A DNA stretch of 64,000 nt from positions 5,398,462 through 5,462,461 of the forward strand of contig NC_012878.2 in the NCBI RefSeq assembly GCF_000003195.3. Direction: 5' to 3'. The stretch's first letter is position 1, and every line of letters begins with the position of its first letter. The DNA is from Sorghum bicolor (lineage: Eukaryota; Streptophyta; Magnoliopsida; Poales; Poaceae). The translations under genes were made by a program, and so were the position numbers. Positions 49,427 to 61,500 of the stretch are shown here, piece by piece. The notes beneath the pieces are model-generated. The model searched no databases. It was given only the letters and a program-made list of their open reading frames with translations, and was not told the DNA's origin.

Positions 49427-51313
49427 TGAAAGGTCCTAATATGGCTAGAGGAGGGTGAATAGCCTATTTAAAAATTCTACAAAACTCACTAGAGCAAGTG
49501 GTTAGTAAATAACAAAGCGTAGCTTTTTGCTCTAGCTCTAAGGGGGGTTTGCAAGCCACCTACCCAACAATTCTAGTTGCTATGATCACTAAGCACACAA
49601 GAACTAAGTCTCTACAAGCTACACTAGTGAACTAAGCTACACAAGGCAAAGTAAGCAACTAAACTAATTACACTAGTTTGCGGTAAGTAAAGGATAGGAT
49701 GATATATTTATACCACTGTGTAGGGGATGAACCAATCACCAATATAAACAATCAAGCACTGGGAGAATGCCAATCAAACACAATTGAGACACCAATTTTT
49801 CTCCCGAGGTTCACGTGCTTGCCGGCACGCTACGTCCCTGTTGTGTCGACCAACACTTGGTGGTTCGGTGGCTAAGAGGTGTAGCACGAACCTCGTCCTC
49901 ACTAGGACACCACAAAAACCTACCCACAAGTGAGGTAACTCAATGACACGAGCACTTTACTAGAGTTACCTTTTGGCTCTCCGCCGGAGAAGGTACAAGA
50001 CCCCTCACAATCACCGGGAGATGGCCACGAACAATCACCAACTCGTGCCAATTCTCCTCCGCTGCTCCAATCCGTCTAGGTGGCGGCAACCATCAAGAGT
50101 AACAAGAAAACCGCAGCCAAATCAATCCCCAAGTGCCACTAGATGCAATCACTCAAGCAAATGCACTTGGAATCACTCCCAATCTCACAAAGATGTTTAA
50201 TCTATGAAGGATATGAGTGGGAGGTGTTTGCTTAGGCTCACAAGAATGTCAAGTATGTTAGAATGCCAAGAGTGTAAGCCCCAAGCCCGCCAACAACTAT
50301 TTATAAACCCCTCAAACAAATACAGTCGTTGGCTCTTTCACTAGGCAAAAACGCGGGGTCACCGGACGCTCAACACCTGCGTCCGGTGCTCCAAAGTCAG
50401 CCACGTGTCAGTCAAACGAACACCGCGCGTCGATCTCTAACGGTAACCTACAGAGCACCGGACGCTCCTAAGGTCCGGTGCACACCGGTCTTAAACGCAG
50501 GGAGGTTCGCAAAACGCGCAGGGCATCGGACGCTGAGCACCGGACCGTACGGTGCTCACCGGACTTAAACCCAGGGAGAAAAACAAACGGAGCTCACACC
50601 GAACACGTACCACCGGACGCACAAGCCTGCGTCCGGTGCCTTATCCTAGCTGGGCCAGGCACTGACTACACCGGACGCATAGACTCAGCGTTCGGTGCCT
50701 CAGTGGCCAGCGTCCGGTGAGTGTTTCTCACCGTGACTTCTCCAAAATTTTCCACCGGCGTAATAGAAAATATGCATTTTATTTTCTCAAAAGTGTTGAA
50801 TCCCGCCGAGCTTGCGCATCCTCTCTCTACCCTTCAAACTCCACCTCCTTCTCAAAGTGTGCCAACACCACAATGTATAAACCAACATGCGCACGTGTGT
50901 TAGCATTTTCACAATTATTTTTCTTCGAAGGAGTTAAGTTAGCTCATTAGGTTCTAAATGCATGCACATGAACAATGACACCTAGTGGCACTTGATAACC
51001 GCTTAGCCAAAGAATTCTCCTTTTTATAGTACGACTATCTATCCTAAATGTGATCACATCCTCTATGGTGTCTTGATCACCAAAACCAAAATCTTAAGCA
51101 ATACCATTGTCTTGATCTCCATAGGGTTTTATTTTTCTCTTTCTTCTTTTCCAAGTTGAGCACTTGATCATCTTGTGGTCATCACCATCATCACCATGAT
51201 AATCTCTTGCTCCATTACTTGGCATGTACCAACCTCATTAAGTCTACACACACTTAGCATAGAGGTTAGTACTAGGGTTTCATCAATTATCCAAAACAAA
51301 ACTAGAGCTTTCA
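49427..51313 (-). mobile_element. Solo LTR, 1887 bp
   Basis: Plus strand TGAAAGGTCCTAATATGGC ... AAACTAGAGCTTTCA (TG...CA with inverted TGAAAG/CTTTCA). Left flank ATAGG, right flank ATATA; the empty site in the neighbouring repeat copy (AAATAGGCTACC) shows that the target was ATAGG and that the right copy mutated. The minus direction as LTR orientation is inferred from the related minus-strand element at 33728-34921. It holds an inverted CACCGGACGC cluster at 50355-50720. Internal frames are not genes. Confidence 0.85.
50355..50720. repeat. Second cluster of CACCGGACGC / GCGTCCGGTG motifs
   Basis: Motifs in both orientations, e.g. CACCGGACGCTC near 50358, TGCGTCCGGTGC near 50380, CACCGGACGC near 50610 and GCGTCCGGTG near 50709, plus degenerate forms. 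Same motif class as 14604-14889 in a different LTR. Confidence 0.78.
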
Positions 51314-51840
51314 ATATACTACCATAAAATTTTTATAATAATTGGAGCAAGATAACTACAGTTTTAATTTTACACTAAAAAGCATAGGCAAACATTTCCA
51401 AAAAAAATTAATATTTAGCTTGAAGACATATTTATTTAATAATGAAAATAGAAATTAGTTAAACCTTATCTCACTCTAATATTACCTCTTAATATACCTC
51501 GGTATTATATTAAAACATGAGAAGTTTGATGCTAGCATTATTTTTTATTTAGATTAGGATTGCTATAAAATCTGAATCAAGCATCACATTAAATAGGCTA
51601 CCATAAAATTTTTATAATAATTAGAGTAAGATAACTACAGTTTAAATTTTACACTAAAAAGCATAGGCAAACATTTCCAACAAAAAAAAGTGTACTAAAA
51701 TTTGTGATCTTTTTTTTTACTGCATGGATCTACATATGTGGAGCTAAACAAAATTTGTTTTATAATTTTTAGTTTTTTCTATGAATTACTACGCATTTAT
51801 CAATTTTTAGCCGATTTAAAGAATAAAAGAAAAGTAAATT

Positions 51841-52090
51841 GAAGATTTTATATTGAGAACCCTAGAAAAATGTTTATTCTTTTTTTCTCTCTTCCATCGT
51901 ACCGATTTCGGATGGGCTGATTGGGCCGACCGACGGAAGGCGATCGACGGGAGCGGCACAAAAGTAATAGGAGATTTTGCATTAGGAACTCTAAAAAGTT
52001 TTTTATTTTCTTTTTGCTCTTCTACAAACGTTGGACGGAGGAGGCGATGGATTCGGCAAACCGAACGCGGACACGAGCAACAGAAGAAAA
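51841..52090. repeat. Imperfect ~129-bp tandem repeat
   Basis: GAAGATTTTATATTGAGAAC-type text at 51841 recurs as GAGATTTTGCATTAGGAACT at 51971, each followed by a T-rich tract, CTCTTC and a GGACGGAGG/CGGAAGGCGA-like GC-rich part. Period about 129 bp, moderately diverged. Confidence 0.65.
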
Positions 52091-52727
52091 TACTAGGCAA
52101 ACTGAAATTTTGGCTCTTTTATAAATAGTGTGTATATATAATGTCATTTTTTAATATTTTAAATATTTTAGCTCTTAAATAAATGGTTCTAAATAAAAAA
52201 GTTTCAACTAAAAGTTTTTATCTGGTTGAGGTCTAACAATCTAGGTGTGTATCTATGTGAATGGTTACAAATAAAAAATTTGAATCCCAATATCTAAGAC
52301 TTTTAAACAAATATATAAGACTTTAAATGTCTTCAGATAAAAAAACTTGTAAACTGCAAAATTGTAGATTTCACTGACAACTACAAGTTTTATATAGATC
52401 ATATCACATCAAATGTCATTTGAAATTTCTAAATTTTAAATTTTAAAATCTTAGAAATTAAAATGAATATTTAGAAATACATTCAAATCAAAAAATTGTT
52501 AAGTATGAAGTTGTTGATCTTATTAATAACTACAACTTGGGTTGTTTAAAAAATATAATTTAAAATTTAAAATTCGATAGCTAAAATGAAATTTTAGGAC
52601 TCTAAACAAAAAAATCAAGTATAAAGTCATGGATTATGCCAAGCTCTATAACTTTTGTATAAAGTTTGTCTTTGTTTGAGCTGTTATAAAAAGTTATGAA
52701 TTATGAATATTTTAGACAACTATTTCT

Positions 52728-53235
52728 CACCCTGGGCACAGAAAACCGAGAATCGAGAACCAAACCGAAAATACCAAGAACCGAACTGAAAGTACCGAAA
52801 CCAAATTTTTTTGGTACCTTGTTCGGTTCTTATTTTTCAGGAACCGAATTTACCGAGGTAAAGTCGGTACTATACCTCGGAAACCAAATTTAACAAAATA
52901 TGTTGAGTTTGAGTGTAGTTATATTATTAATAGCACTATTTTAGTCTATTATATTTTTGTATATGTGGTATTCTACTCATATAATCTTGTGAACTTGTAT
53001 ATGTATGTGTTTGACACTACTATTCTTTATGAAATCATTTCTAAATTATGTCAAAATTAGATTTTAAACATGTTATTGCATGTTCATGCAATCAAGTCGG
53101 TATTTTTTGGTAAATACTGAAACCGAATTTCCTCGGTACCGATCTTTGGAAGAAACCGATCGGTACCTATTTTCTGAGGAACCGAATTTCTATAAGAACT
53201 GAAGTACCGAACCGAAATACCGAATGCCCAGAGTG
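52728..53235. mobile_element. Non-autonomous TIR element, 508 bp, 10-bp target duplication
   Basis: CACCCTGGGCA at the left and TGCCCAGAGTG at the right are 11-bp inverted repeats with one mismatch. AACTATTTCT flanks both sides exactly (52718-52727, 53236-53245). A 9-11-bp duplication points to the Mutator-like superfamily. The interior is built from many ACCGAA / GGTACC / TTCGGTT repeats in both orientations and has no coding capacity. Confidence 0.88.
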
Positions 53236-53245
53236 AACTATTTCT

Positions 53246-53931
53246 ATAGATGGATCCAAATATTTTTAGAGAGATGGGGCCTTATAATGGCCATCACTAT
53301 TAATCTATTTCTAGAAGTGGACCTTTTAGAATGCTTGTCTTTATTAATAGTTGGTCTATAGAGACGGGGTATTAATAGTTGATAATTAATTAACATATGC
53401 GGTTATTTTAGGTGCATGCCTCTACAAATGATGACCAATTACATATGCAGTTGCATAAAATGTCTGCATCTCTTAATCAACCTGACTTCTAAAATCATTC
53501 ATGTAATAATGTATGTTATATATCTAACATTAAATAATTAAAAGTTATTCCCCCAAAATTGGGTCCATTGCAGAAATTGACAAACACTCTCTCTCCGATT
53601 ATCCTTAGTTCGAGAGCCAAAAAAGTATTTTTATATAGTTATAAAGAATATGTTAACAATGCCAAATAAAAGACCTATGATAACAAACTTGACGATGAGC
53701 TTAGGCATTATAAAAAAGAGATAACTACAAGTTTCATCTAAACCATAGCACATAACTACAACTAAGTTTTCATCTAAACCATAGCACACAACTATGACTA
53801 AGTTGAACTAGGGTACTCGGTACTTGTGGTTGTGTACTGTGCCTAGGGTCCTATTTCCGGTTTGCTAACGACTACGAGCAAGCATACCACACCAGTCCAC
53901 ATCACCACACGTAAAGGTGTCTCTATTGTAA
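53246..53931. other. Intergenic, no gene seen
   Basis: Contains a short direct repeat (ACTAAGTTTTCATCTAAACC-type text at about 53730 and 53765). Otherwise nothing recognised. Confidence 0.45.
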
Positions 53932-54163
53932 GGCCTTGTTTAGTCCCTAAAAAAATTCAAGATTTCCCATCACATTAAATCTTTGGACACATGCATGGAG
54001 CACTAAATATAGATAAAAATAAAAACTAATTGCACAGTTTATCTATATTTTGCGAGACGAATCTTTTAAGATTAGTTAGTCCATAATTAGATAATATTTG
54101 TCAAATACAAACGAAAACGCTACAGTAGCCAAAGTCAAAAATTTTCACCAACTAAACAAGGTT
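53932..54163. mobile_element. Tourist-like MITE (GGCCTTGTTTAGTT family), TAA duplication
   Basis: GGCCTTGTTTAGTCCC ... CCAACTAAACAAGGTT, 232 bp, with TAA at 53929-53931 and 54164-54166. Reverse-oriented interior like 13291. Confidence 0.86.
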
Positions 54164-54166
54164 TAA

Positions 54167-55136
54167 CAACAGACTCTAAGCAGGTGTCATATTTTTCGAG
54201 GTGGAGGAGAGAGAACAACTAAATAAATTCATAGCTGGTGAGAAGTTTGTCACTAGCCTCATATGTGTTCCCAATAAAAAGCTAGGTCTGTACATGCTTG
54301 GCACACGTCGATGTATCCTGTGGCCCTAGCTTTTCTTTCTTAATTTCCAGCCCTCTGTGTCGGTTAGCGATTACACCGTCTTGTTGTGTGCCCTAATAAG
54401 AGTACCAACAACCTAACTAACAAGACCGTTAGCCTCATAAAAAAAATCTATAGTACACATAAGCAAAGACACAAGAGACACCTAACCTAACCTAGGTTTC
54501 TTGCTCTTTGTCGTCTAAGTCTATATGGCCTGACAAGGGTAACATCCACTTAGAGCGTTGATCATGGCCTAATAGAGTTTTGACAAGTCCACCTTTCACT
54601 AGCTTATAAAAGTTTATGTCAACATTATGTTTATCTAGCAAAGATAAAACTCGTAAAAAGAAAAAGATCCAACGCATTTTTAGTAGGACCCCACACTGTT
54701 TTCAAGACGATATGCATGCAAGCTTGTGTATGCGTGCTAGGGACATTAGCCGTCGCTCTCCAAAGCGAGACCCAACACACACTTCAACTTGTCAAATGAA
54801 GCACTCACTACCTTTGCAAGCCACTCCAAGCATCTGTGAGTCCATCTTCTTTTTGCTTTTTGTCGTCTAAGTCTATATAGTCTCACAAGACTAATATCCA
54901 CTTAGAGCGTTGATCACGGCCTAAGGGAGTTTTGATAAATCCACCTTCACTAGCTCATACAAGTTCATGTCAACATTATGTTTATCTAGCAAAGATAGAA
55001 ACAGGTAAAAAGGAGAGAGACCTGTAGTGGCATTATGGCAATGTCACGAAGGAGCCCCCGCTGAGGATGAAGGTGGAGGAAGAAAAGAAAGTGGGATCCA
55101 TAGAGGAGCTTTGAACTGTCTAATAAAGGTTTTGAT
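54167..55136. other. Intergenic with an internal direct repeat, no gene seen
   Basis: About 54507-54650 and 54858-55010 are similar (TTTGTCGTCTAAGTCTATAT, CCACTTAGAGCGTTGATCA, TGTTTATCTAGCAAAGATA), offset about 351 bp. It is an old tandem duplication; neither copy has a convincing frame. Confidence 0.6.
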
Positions 55137-55380
55137 TTGATGACTCCAGCCCACCCACGTCACTGCCTACGCGCCATGCGCAGTTGGCGAGCACAGACCA
55201 GGGGCAATCACGTGAAATCGAGGCCGTCCCACTTCGCCCCGTCTTCCAAATCCCAAAGCCTGCCTGGTCTCGTCGCACCCCCCCGCACCCCCGTCTCGAC
55301 TCCTCTTTCCCCTTCCCCGACTCCCTCTGCGTGTCTCGTCTCGTCGCCGACCCTCGCTCGCCCAATCCCCCGCTCCCCCC

Positions 55381-55390
55381 CAAACCCTAG
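55381..55390 (+). promoter_or_regulatory. telo-box in the UPL7-like gene leader
   Basis: AAACCCTAG about 180 bp before the ATG. Telo-boxes (AAACCCTA) are frequent near transcription starts of plant housekeeping genes. A possible 5' UTR intron lies between TTCAG|GTACTA (55424) and a GTGTAG acceptor (55508), which I cannot confirm. Confidence 0.45.
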
Positions 55391-55568
55391 CGCCTCCCCG
55401 ATCGCGCCCGGAGCCTCGTTCAGGTACTACGATCCGACCGGCCCGAGTTCCCCTTTTATTTCTCCCCCGCGAATTTTTACTGATTCTTACTTTCGGTGGT
55501 CGGTGTAGGGGGGCCGTCGGCGCGGGCGTGGGTGTGGGTGCAGGCAGGCAGGTGAAAAAGAGGCGGCG

Positions 55569-58500
55569 ATGTTCTTCTCGGGTGACCCGTCGTCGCGGCG
55601 GCGGGTCGACCTCGGCGGGCGGAGCAACAAGGAGCGGGACCGCAAGGTGCTGCTGGAGCAGACGCGCGAGGAGCGGCGCCGGCGCCAGGGCCTCCGCCTC
55701 CAGAACACCTCCGCCACGAAGATCCAGGTCTGTTCACGACTCGTGCCCCGTGCCCCCTGGTGTGGCTTGGAGTAGGGCGTTGGGGCAGTGCGATCGGGCT
55801 GGGGGTTTAGCTACCTCTGCTCTCGGTAGTGTCATGAGCTCTGAGATCCAACTATGGGCTTTTCGGTGGCTGTGAATGGTCATGGTTCAGCTGGTTAAGT
55901 TTCGTAGAAGACGGGTTGTGTGTTAGATATAGCCGTAGGCTTCTCGGCGTTAGGATGGACTACTAGCTTGGATTAGGATATACTCCTACATTGCTTCGTT
56001 TCCTTTTCTGGTTGTGTGATGAGATGTTTCAAATGGGATGGATTAGTGTGTTCATGCTGTCTGTCCAGGCAAGTTATGATAGCTCACAGAATCACATGTG
56101 AAGTTCTTTTGGTCTATTTCTGCACATTAGGCGGGAACATGGGGAAATAAGGGTTGTGGTGTCTGCCAGACTGCCAGAGAAATTCTGTCAATTTCCTTTT
56201 GGTTTGCTGGGTTTGATTAGTTAAGTGGAGTGGGATGTTTGTGCATGTATTCGGCTTTCCGTTTTGTCGTTTAGTGTGTGTGGATTAATGGCGGGAATTT
56301 TTCTTGATTTCCTTTTTTTGGTCTTTTTGGACGTTACAAGGTGGGGGAAAGTCCTCATCTTTGCTTTTGTGGGTTAGGCCACTCGCAATGCCGTGAGCTG
56401 GCAAGGCATTTATTGCTGTTACTTGGTTTTGTTTGCCATGGTGTACCTCCTCAGGATAGTGTAGGCGCTTATGAGTGGAATTACCATTCCAGCAGTCGTG
56501 CATATTAGCTGACGTACCCATACTTTATTTGTTCACAAAAAATGGAACTTGACTAATTATAAGCTGCAGAAATTCTTCAGAGGGAAGAAGGCTTTGGAAT
56601 CGGCCCGCTCAGAGGTTCGGAAGAATTTTTGCTCCACTTTTGGGGAACATTGCGAGAGGATAGAGTGGTAATCATTACCTAACATTAAAGAGACATCATA
56701 CCCCTTTCATTGTCAAGCTCTCTGATTACTTTTGCTACTGAATCAGGAACAACTTTGGCACTAATTCTGACTTTCTTCGACAATTACTGTTTTTCTTCAA
56801 TGCAAATGAAGACAATGACATAGCTATACTTTGCCAAGTCTGCAACTTGCTGCTGCAATATGTTAAACAAGGCGGTAAGTATCATAATATTATTTAACGA
56901 TGTTCCTTTTCTTTTTGCTATTGTATGCATATATTTTGTTATTGAGCTTAGATTGCCCCTTGCCAAAAATCGAAAGTTGGAGTTGCATCTTGTTTGATGT
57001 AACATAACGAATTTTAAGGGCATGAAGTATTGAACCAGTTAGTATTGAAGTAGTATTGTAATATAAGGACCAGGAAAGGAAAAAGACCATTAAGGCATTC
57101 AGATGTGTGGTATGGTTCTGATTTCGATGTACTCATGAGAAATCTTGAAAGGTTAGAAGAGGATACATGTCAATTGAGGTTGATTTTCTGGATCAGATGA
57201 TACATTTGAAGGTTAATTTGGAAGAGCCGATTCAAATAGATATATACGTTGAATGCCAGCTGGGAGGAATTTGCTCCCTTGCACTGCTCTGGGTTAATTT
57301 TCTATCAAACCTTGACAGCAAATATGATGTCCGTTTAAATTTTACTCCCTCTGTCTGGGATTGAGAGGTGCGAAGCTTCCGAGATTCACAGGTGCCCAAG
57401 TTGTTGCATGCCCTGGTGCTGTCGCTCACATCCAGTCTTCCTGTGCGGGAGTTGCTGCGACGCGCGGGTGTGGGAGTTGCAGGAGGCGCGGGCACGGGCG
57501 TTCTGGGGGAGTGTATGCATGTGGCCATGCGGGGATTTGGAACGTGCTGCATGCGGGGCATGCAGTGTTGTGGGCGTTCTAGGGGAGTGTATGCATGCGG
57601 TCATGCGGGGAGTTGGAACGCGTGGCATGCAGGGCATGCAGCGTGGAAACGAAGGGTTTATCAGCGTTTGGAGCTGGTGAATTAAGGGTAGTTATTTTCT
57701 CCCTGTCTACGAAAATCGCTTGTGCGCCTGTAAATCCCAGACAGAGGGACTATTACTAACGCTCGTAATTAAAAAAATATATTACGTCCTACCCTCTTTT
57801 ACCCTCATATGTGGACTCGCTAGGCATTGACTATATATACATTTCAGAGCAATGTTTAGTGTCCCCTTGATTGTGTATGTAAAAAATGGTATTCTGTTTT
57901 TGCGTGCGTGCGTGCGTGTGCGTGCACGCGCGCGCGCGCGTGTGTGTGCATGTGTGTTTTTAAGTAACATTAATCAATGATATGAAATTTAATTTCTCTA
58001 AACTTTGTTATTTGATTATGTTATTTGCATTTTTGAACTCTTTGAGCATTAGAGGTTTCTAGTCAGTTCAATATTTGTTACGACTTGCATTTAACTTGCG
58101 CACAATCTTCTCATCTTGATGTTCCATATTTGTTTTCCTTGTTTCTGTAGCATTGGCTATAATGGTATTTTCTCCTGTTGCAGGAGATGTTGTAACTCTC
58201 TTTACTGGTGTGGATGGCTCCTCACTGCAACCTCTTGTTGCTCACAGAGTAAAAAAATTTGCCCTCATCTGTGTGCAAGCAGTCTATCAAAAGAGGTAAG
58301 TTCAACCATGCAAAGCTGTTTTGGAATTTATTCTTCTTTGGGTGATTCTTCTTTGCGATCACATATTTAAAACTATCTTCTTGTGTCTTTAATGGAGATT
58401 CCCCCCACTGTACATGTGCAGCCTTCTTGCAGTAGAAGTTAACAACATAGCATGTGACACGGTTTTATGTTTTGGCAGGCATGATTGGGGCAGGCAACTT

Positions 58501-61500
58501 TTGGCTACACCTGGAAGCACATCAGTGCCTGTCTCATTACTGGAAACTGTAGGTTGCTTGATAAATCCAAAATTTCCTTGGAACTGCAAAGTAGTTGGTT
58601 ATCTTCAGCAGAGAAAGATCTATAGCTTATTCCGTGGCATTATCGTATCTGTACCGGTAAGTTCTGTTTCTGTGCTAGTCTTCTATTTGCACTTTGACAT
58701 CAGTTTGGATATTTTTAGTTTACTTGACCCTGATAATTGACACTTACTTGATTGTACATACCTCTAGTTCCTTCATTCTGTTGGTATGTAACTGCTTCCT
58801 TCTTTTAAGAAACAACCCCCTTTCTTAAAAATGAAATGTCTTGTTTATTTCTGTAACACTTAAGGCACGTGGCACCCATGTCCATGTAACTGTTCAAAAT
58901 CATGTGTATCAGCCAGGTTCACTTTTTAGGCAAACCTTGTTCTGTCATTTATTTATCTGATACTCCCTCCGTCCCAAAAAGAGTGTCGTTTTAGGTTTTT
59001 GTGCCACAAGTTTGACTCGATTTGTAGAAAATATATGCAATATTTATATCTCTAAATAAATTTGTTAAAAAACTAGACTTAAAGATCTTTCCAATGATAT
59101 TAATTATGTACTATAAATATTAATATTTTTACTATATATTTAGTTAAAGTTATTTCTCGGGAAGCGAAAACGACACTTATTTCGGGACGGAGGGAGTAGG
59201 TTCTAAGAAAAAAAATCATTTGTCTGGTAGATGATACATGGAGTTTACTGTAATAATGCTAGTGCTACAATGATTTGTTATGTAGTTTTTTCTGACCTGT
59301 ATCTATATATGATTATAATTCAGCATAAAGTCAGAAATTCTGGGCATTTTGATAGTGCATCTGTGCTGGAGCAAGTTCTCATGCTTGTTGCTTCACATGT
59401 TGGCCATCATCCCTGTTGTTGTCTGAAAGTGGATCCAAGATGGAGTTTCTCGTCTCAGCTTCTGTCAATCCCTTTTCTATGGCATCGCTTACCACACCTC
59501 AAGAAGGTCAGCGTTTCCCTTAATATCTTTGTTTGGCCTTTTTTTTGGGAACATTTCCAATGACTACCAAACATAGAAATTGCAGTACATTTTTCTCAGT
59601 GTGTCTCACCTATATTATATTTGTAGTTGTGGAGTCTAAAGTCATACTAATATGTATAACCAATATTTCTGGAAGTAAAATATCTTTGAGTAATTAAGTT
59701 CCTTCACCAATTATTTCAATGGTAATATATCTAATGTGCTTGCCCTTTGTACTTCAGGTTTTCTCAGTTAACGGGCTCAGCAAATATTATATCCATCAAA
59801 TAGCTTGCTTTTTGCCCAGTCTTGCTGATGTCCTTCCAAACGATATATCGGCTAGTCATCCAGGATATGCGTGTGTCCTTGCAAATGTTCTTGAAGCTGC
59901 AACCTGGATTTTGTCTGATGCAAAGTTTGCTTCTGATTCAGTAGGTTTTCTTCTTCTACCTTTTGGGTTTCTACTGCATTTTTTTGTTTAACCACCAAAA
60001 GTTGGTTTATGTTGTGAAAACTGGCATTTAGGTTGTTATTCCAAGGTAGCTTTTAAGTCCATGTGTTCAGATAAGTACGATTTAGGTCCATTATTCATGT
60101 CAAGCAGGTTGTCTTTTCACCCCTTGGGCTACTTGATCAATTATGCTACATGCAAACTCTTACATGTATTCTTCTGTTATTTCTTATGTAAGATAATAAC
60201 AAATCTCAGTTCAATGCTTGTTTCCCCTTTTGCTTATTTGTAGTCTATAAGCTAGCTGATTAGATTCTTGGGAGTCAGATATCTTAATCATTCTTCAATC
60301 TTGACTCAGTGTCCTGATTTTGAAAAACAATGCCCATTTTCCTGTGGATTTGGTCTAATTTCATGGGTTTATGGTAAACTTGCTTTTATTTTATTTTGTT
60401 GACATTCTCGATTGCTGCTAGTGTATTGATTTATTCAGTTGACAGCAAATGTTCTCCTTGGATGTGAAAAAGAGTGCTTCTAAAATCTTAGTGCAACATA
60501 AGGACTTTTAGTTTCAAAAATACATGACTCCAGTGCAGCTAAAATAAATAGGAAACTGTGGAATCTAATTTTCATACTTTTCAAAGAGCTTCTTTCCATT
60601 TTGTATGTTGGTTATATGTTTTTTCTTGAATACTATGTAGGTTTTGTGAGCTATGCTATATTAGCTGTGTATTTATTCCTCCCTCCTTAATGCTTCTTAA
60701 GATTTTTTTTCTTTTGTGACGGCAGACCCATGCATGCTAATTTTTCATTGTCCACATGTGTAATTTATTTCTTTATAAATATTTTCCATGTATATACTCT
60801 TTCCAAACCAGGCGGCTGACATCATTGCTGTTTCTACCTCGTTGTTGGATACGTTGCCAGCAGTCACAACACCAACTGAAAGTAAGTTACATGCCAGCAA
60901 GGAAGTTAATTTTGTGTTGGTGCCTTGTGTTTCTGTAAGGGTTCTCAGCCCCTTTCTTCTTAATGCAAAGAAACACAGCTCTTCTGCGTTTTTGAGAGAA
61001 CAAATAGCAAGGAAGCTGAGCTAGCTCAGTTGGTTGTGGGTGTGGATGTATGCCCAGACCACCTAGGTCAAGTCCTCGTCGAGGTGTATTTGGGTGCCTA
61101 TTTTCTTAATAAAATGCCACCTAGTTCCTCCTAGTTCTAGGTTTTTTTGGTGGCATAGCTTAGTACTATGTGTTTATACGGCCTTAGGCCCTGTTTGGTT
61201 CCCAATGTTTGGACACATATATGAAGTATTAAATATAAACTATTTATGAAACTAAAAACACAGCTAGAGAATAATTTGCGAGACGATTTTTTAAGCCTAA
61301 TTAGTCAATAATTGGACATTATTTGCTATAGTTACAAATATGTTACAGTACCTATTAAACTTAGTACCTCCAACCAAACACCCCCTTATTTTGTTATCAT
61401 TCAGTTTTATTGAAGGCCCTTGTGAGCTCTGGTAGTGTAAAAGCTAATTCAGTTCATTTTACATGAAACATAGGTTTTGCATTGCAAGGAACATTTTAAT

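Larger units (their letters stand above)
49227..51690. repeat. Tandemly duplicated ~270-bp segment, first copy split by a solo LTR
   Basis: Copy 1 runs about 49227-49426, is interrupted by the LTR 49427-51313, and resumes 51314-51410. Copy 2 runs about 51410-51690 uninterrupted. Both contain AGCTTGAAGACATATTTATT, GAGAAGTTTGATGCTAGC, CATCACATTAAATAGG and CTACCATAAAATTTTTATAA. Copy 2 reads straight through AAATAGGCTACC where copy 1 holds the LTR. Confidence 0.88.

Noticed and set aside
57232..57685. Multiple overlapping frames in UPL7 intron 3
   Set aside because: Produced by the GC-rich, duplicated interior of a Stowaway-ended element; no domains.
61012..61090. A true tRNA gene
   Set aside because: A and B boxes are present, but no cloverleaf or anticodon stem could be drawn and the 3' part is SINE-like.
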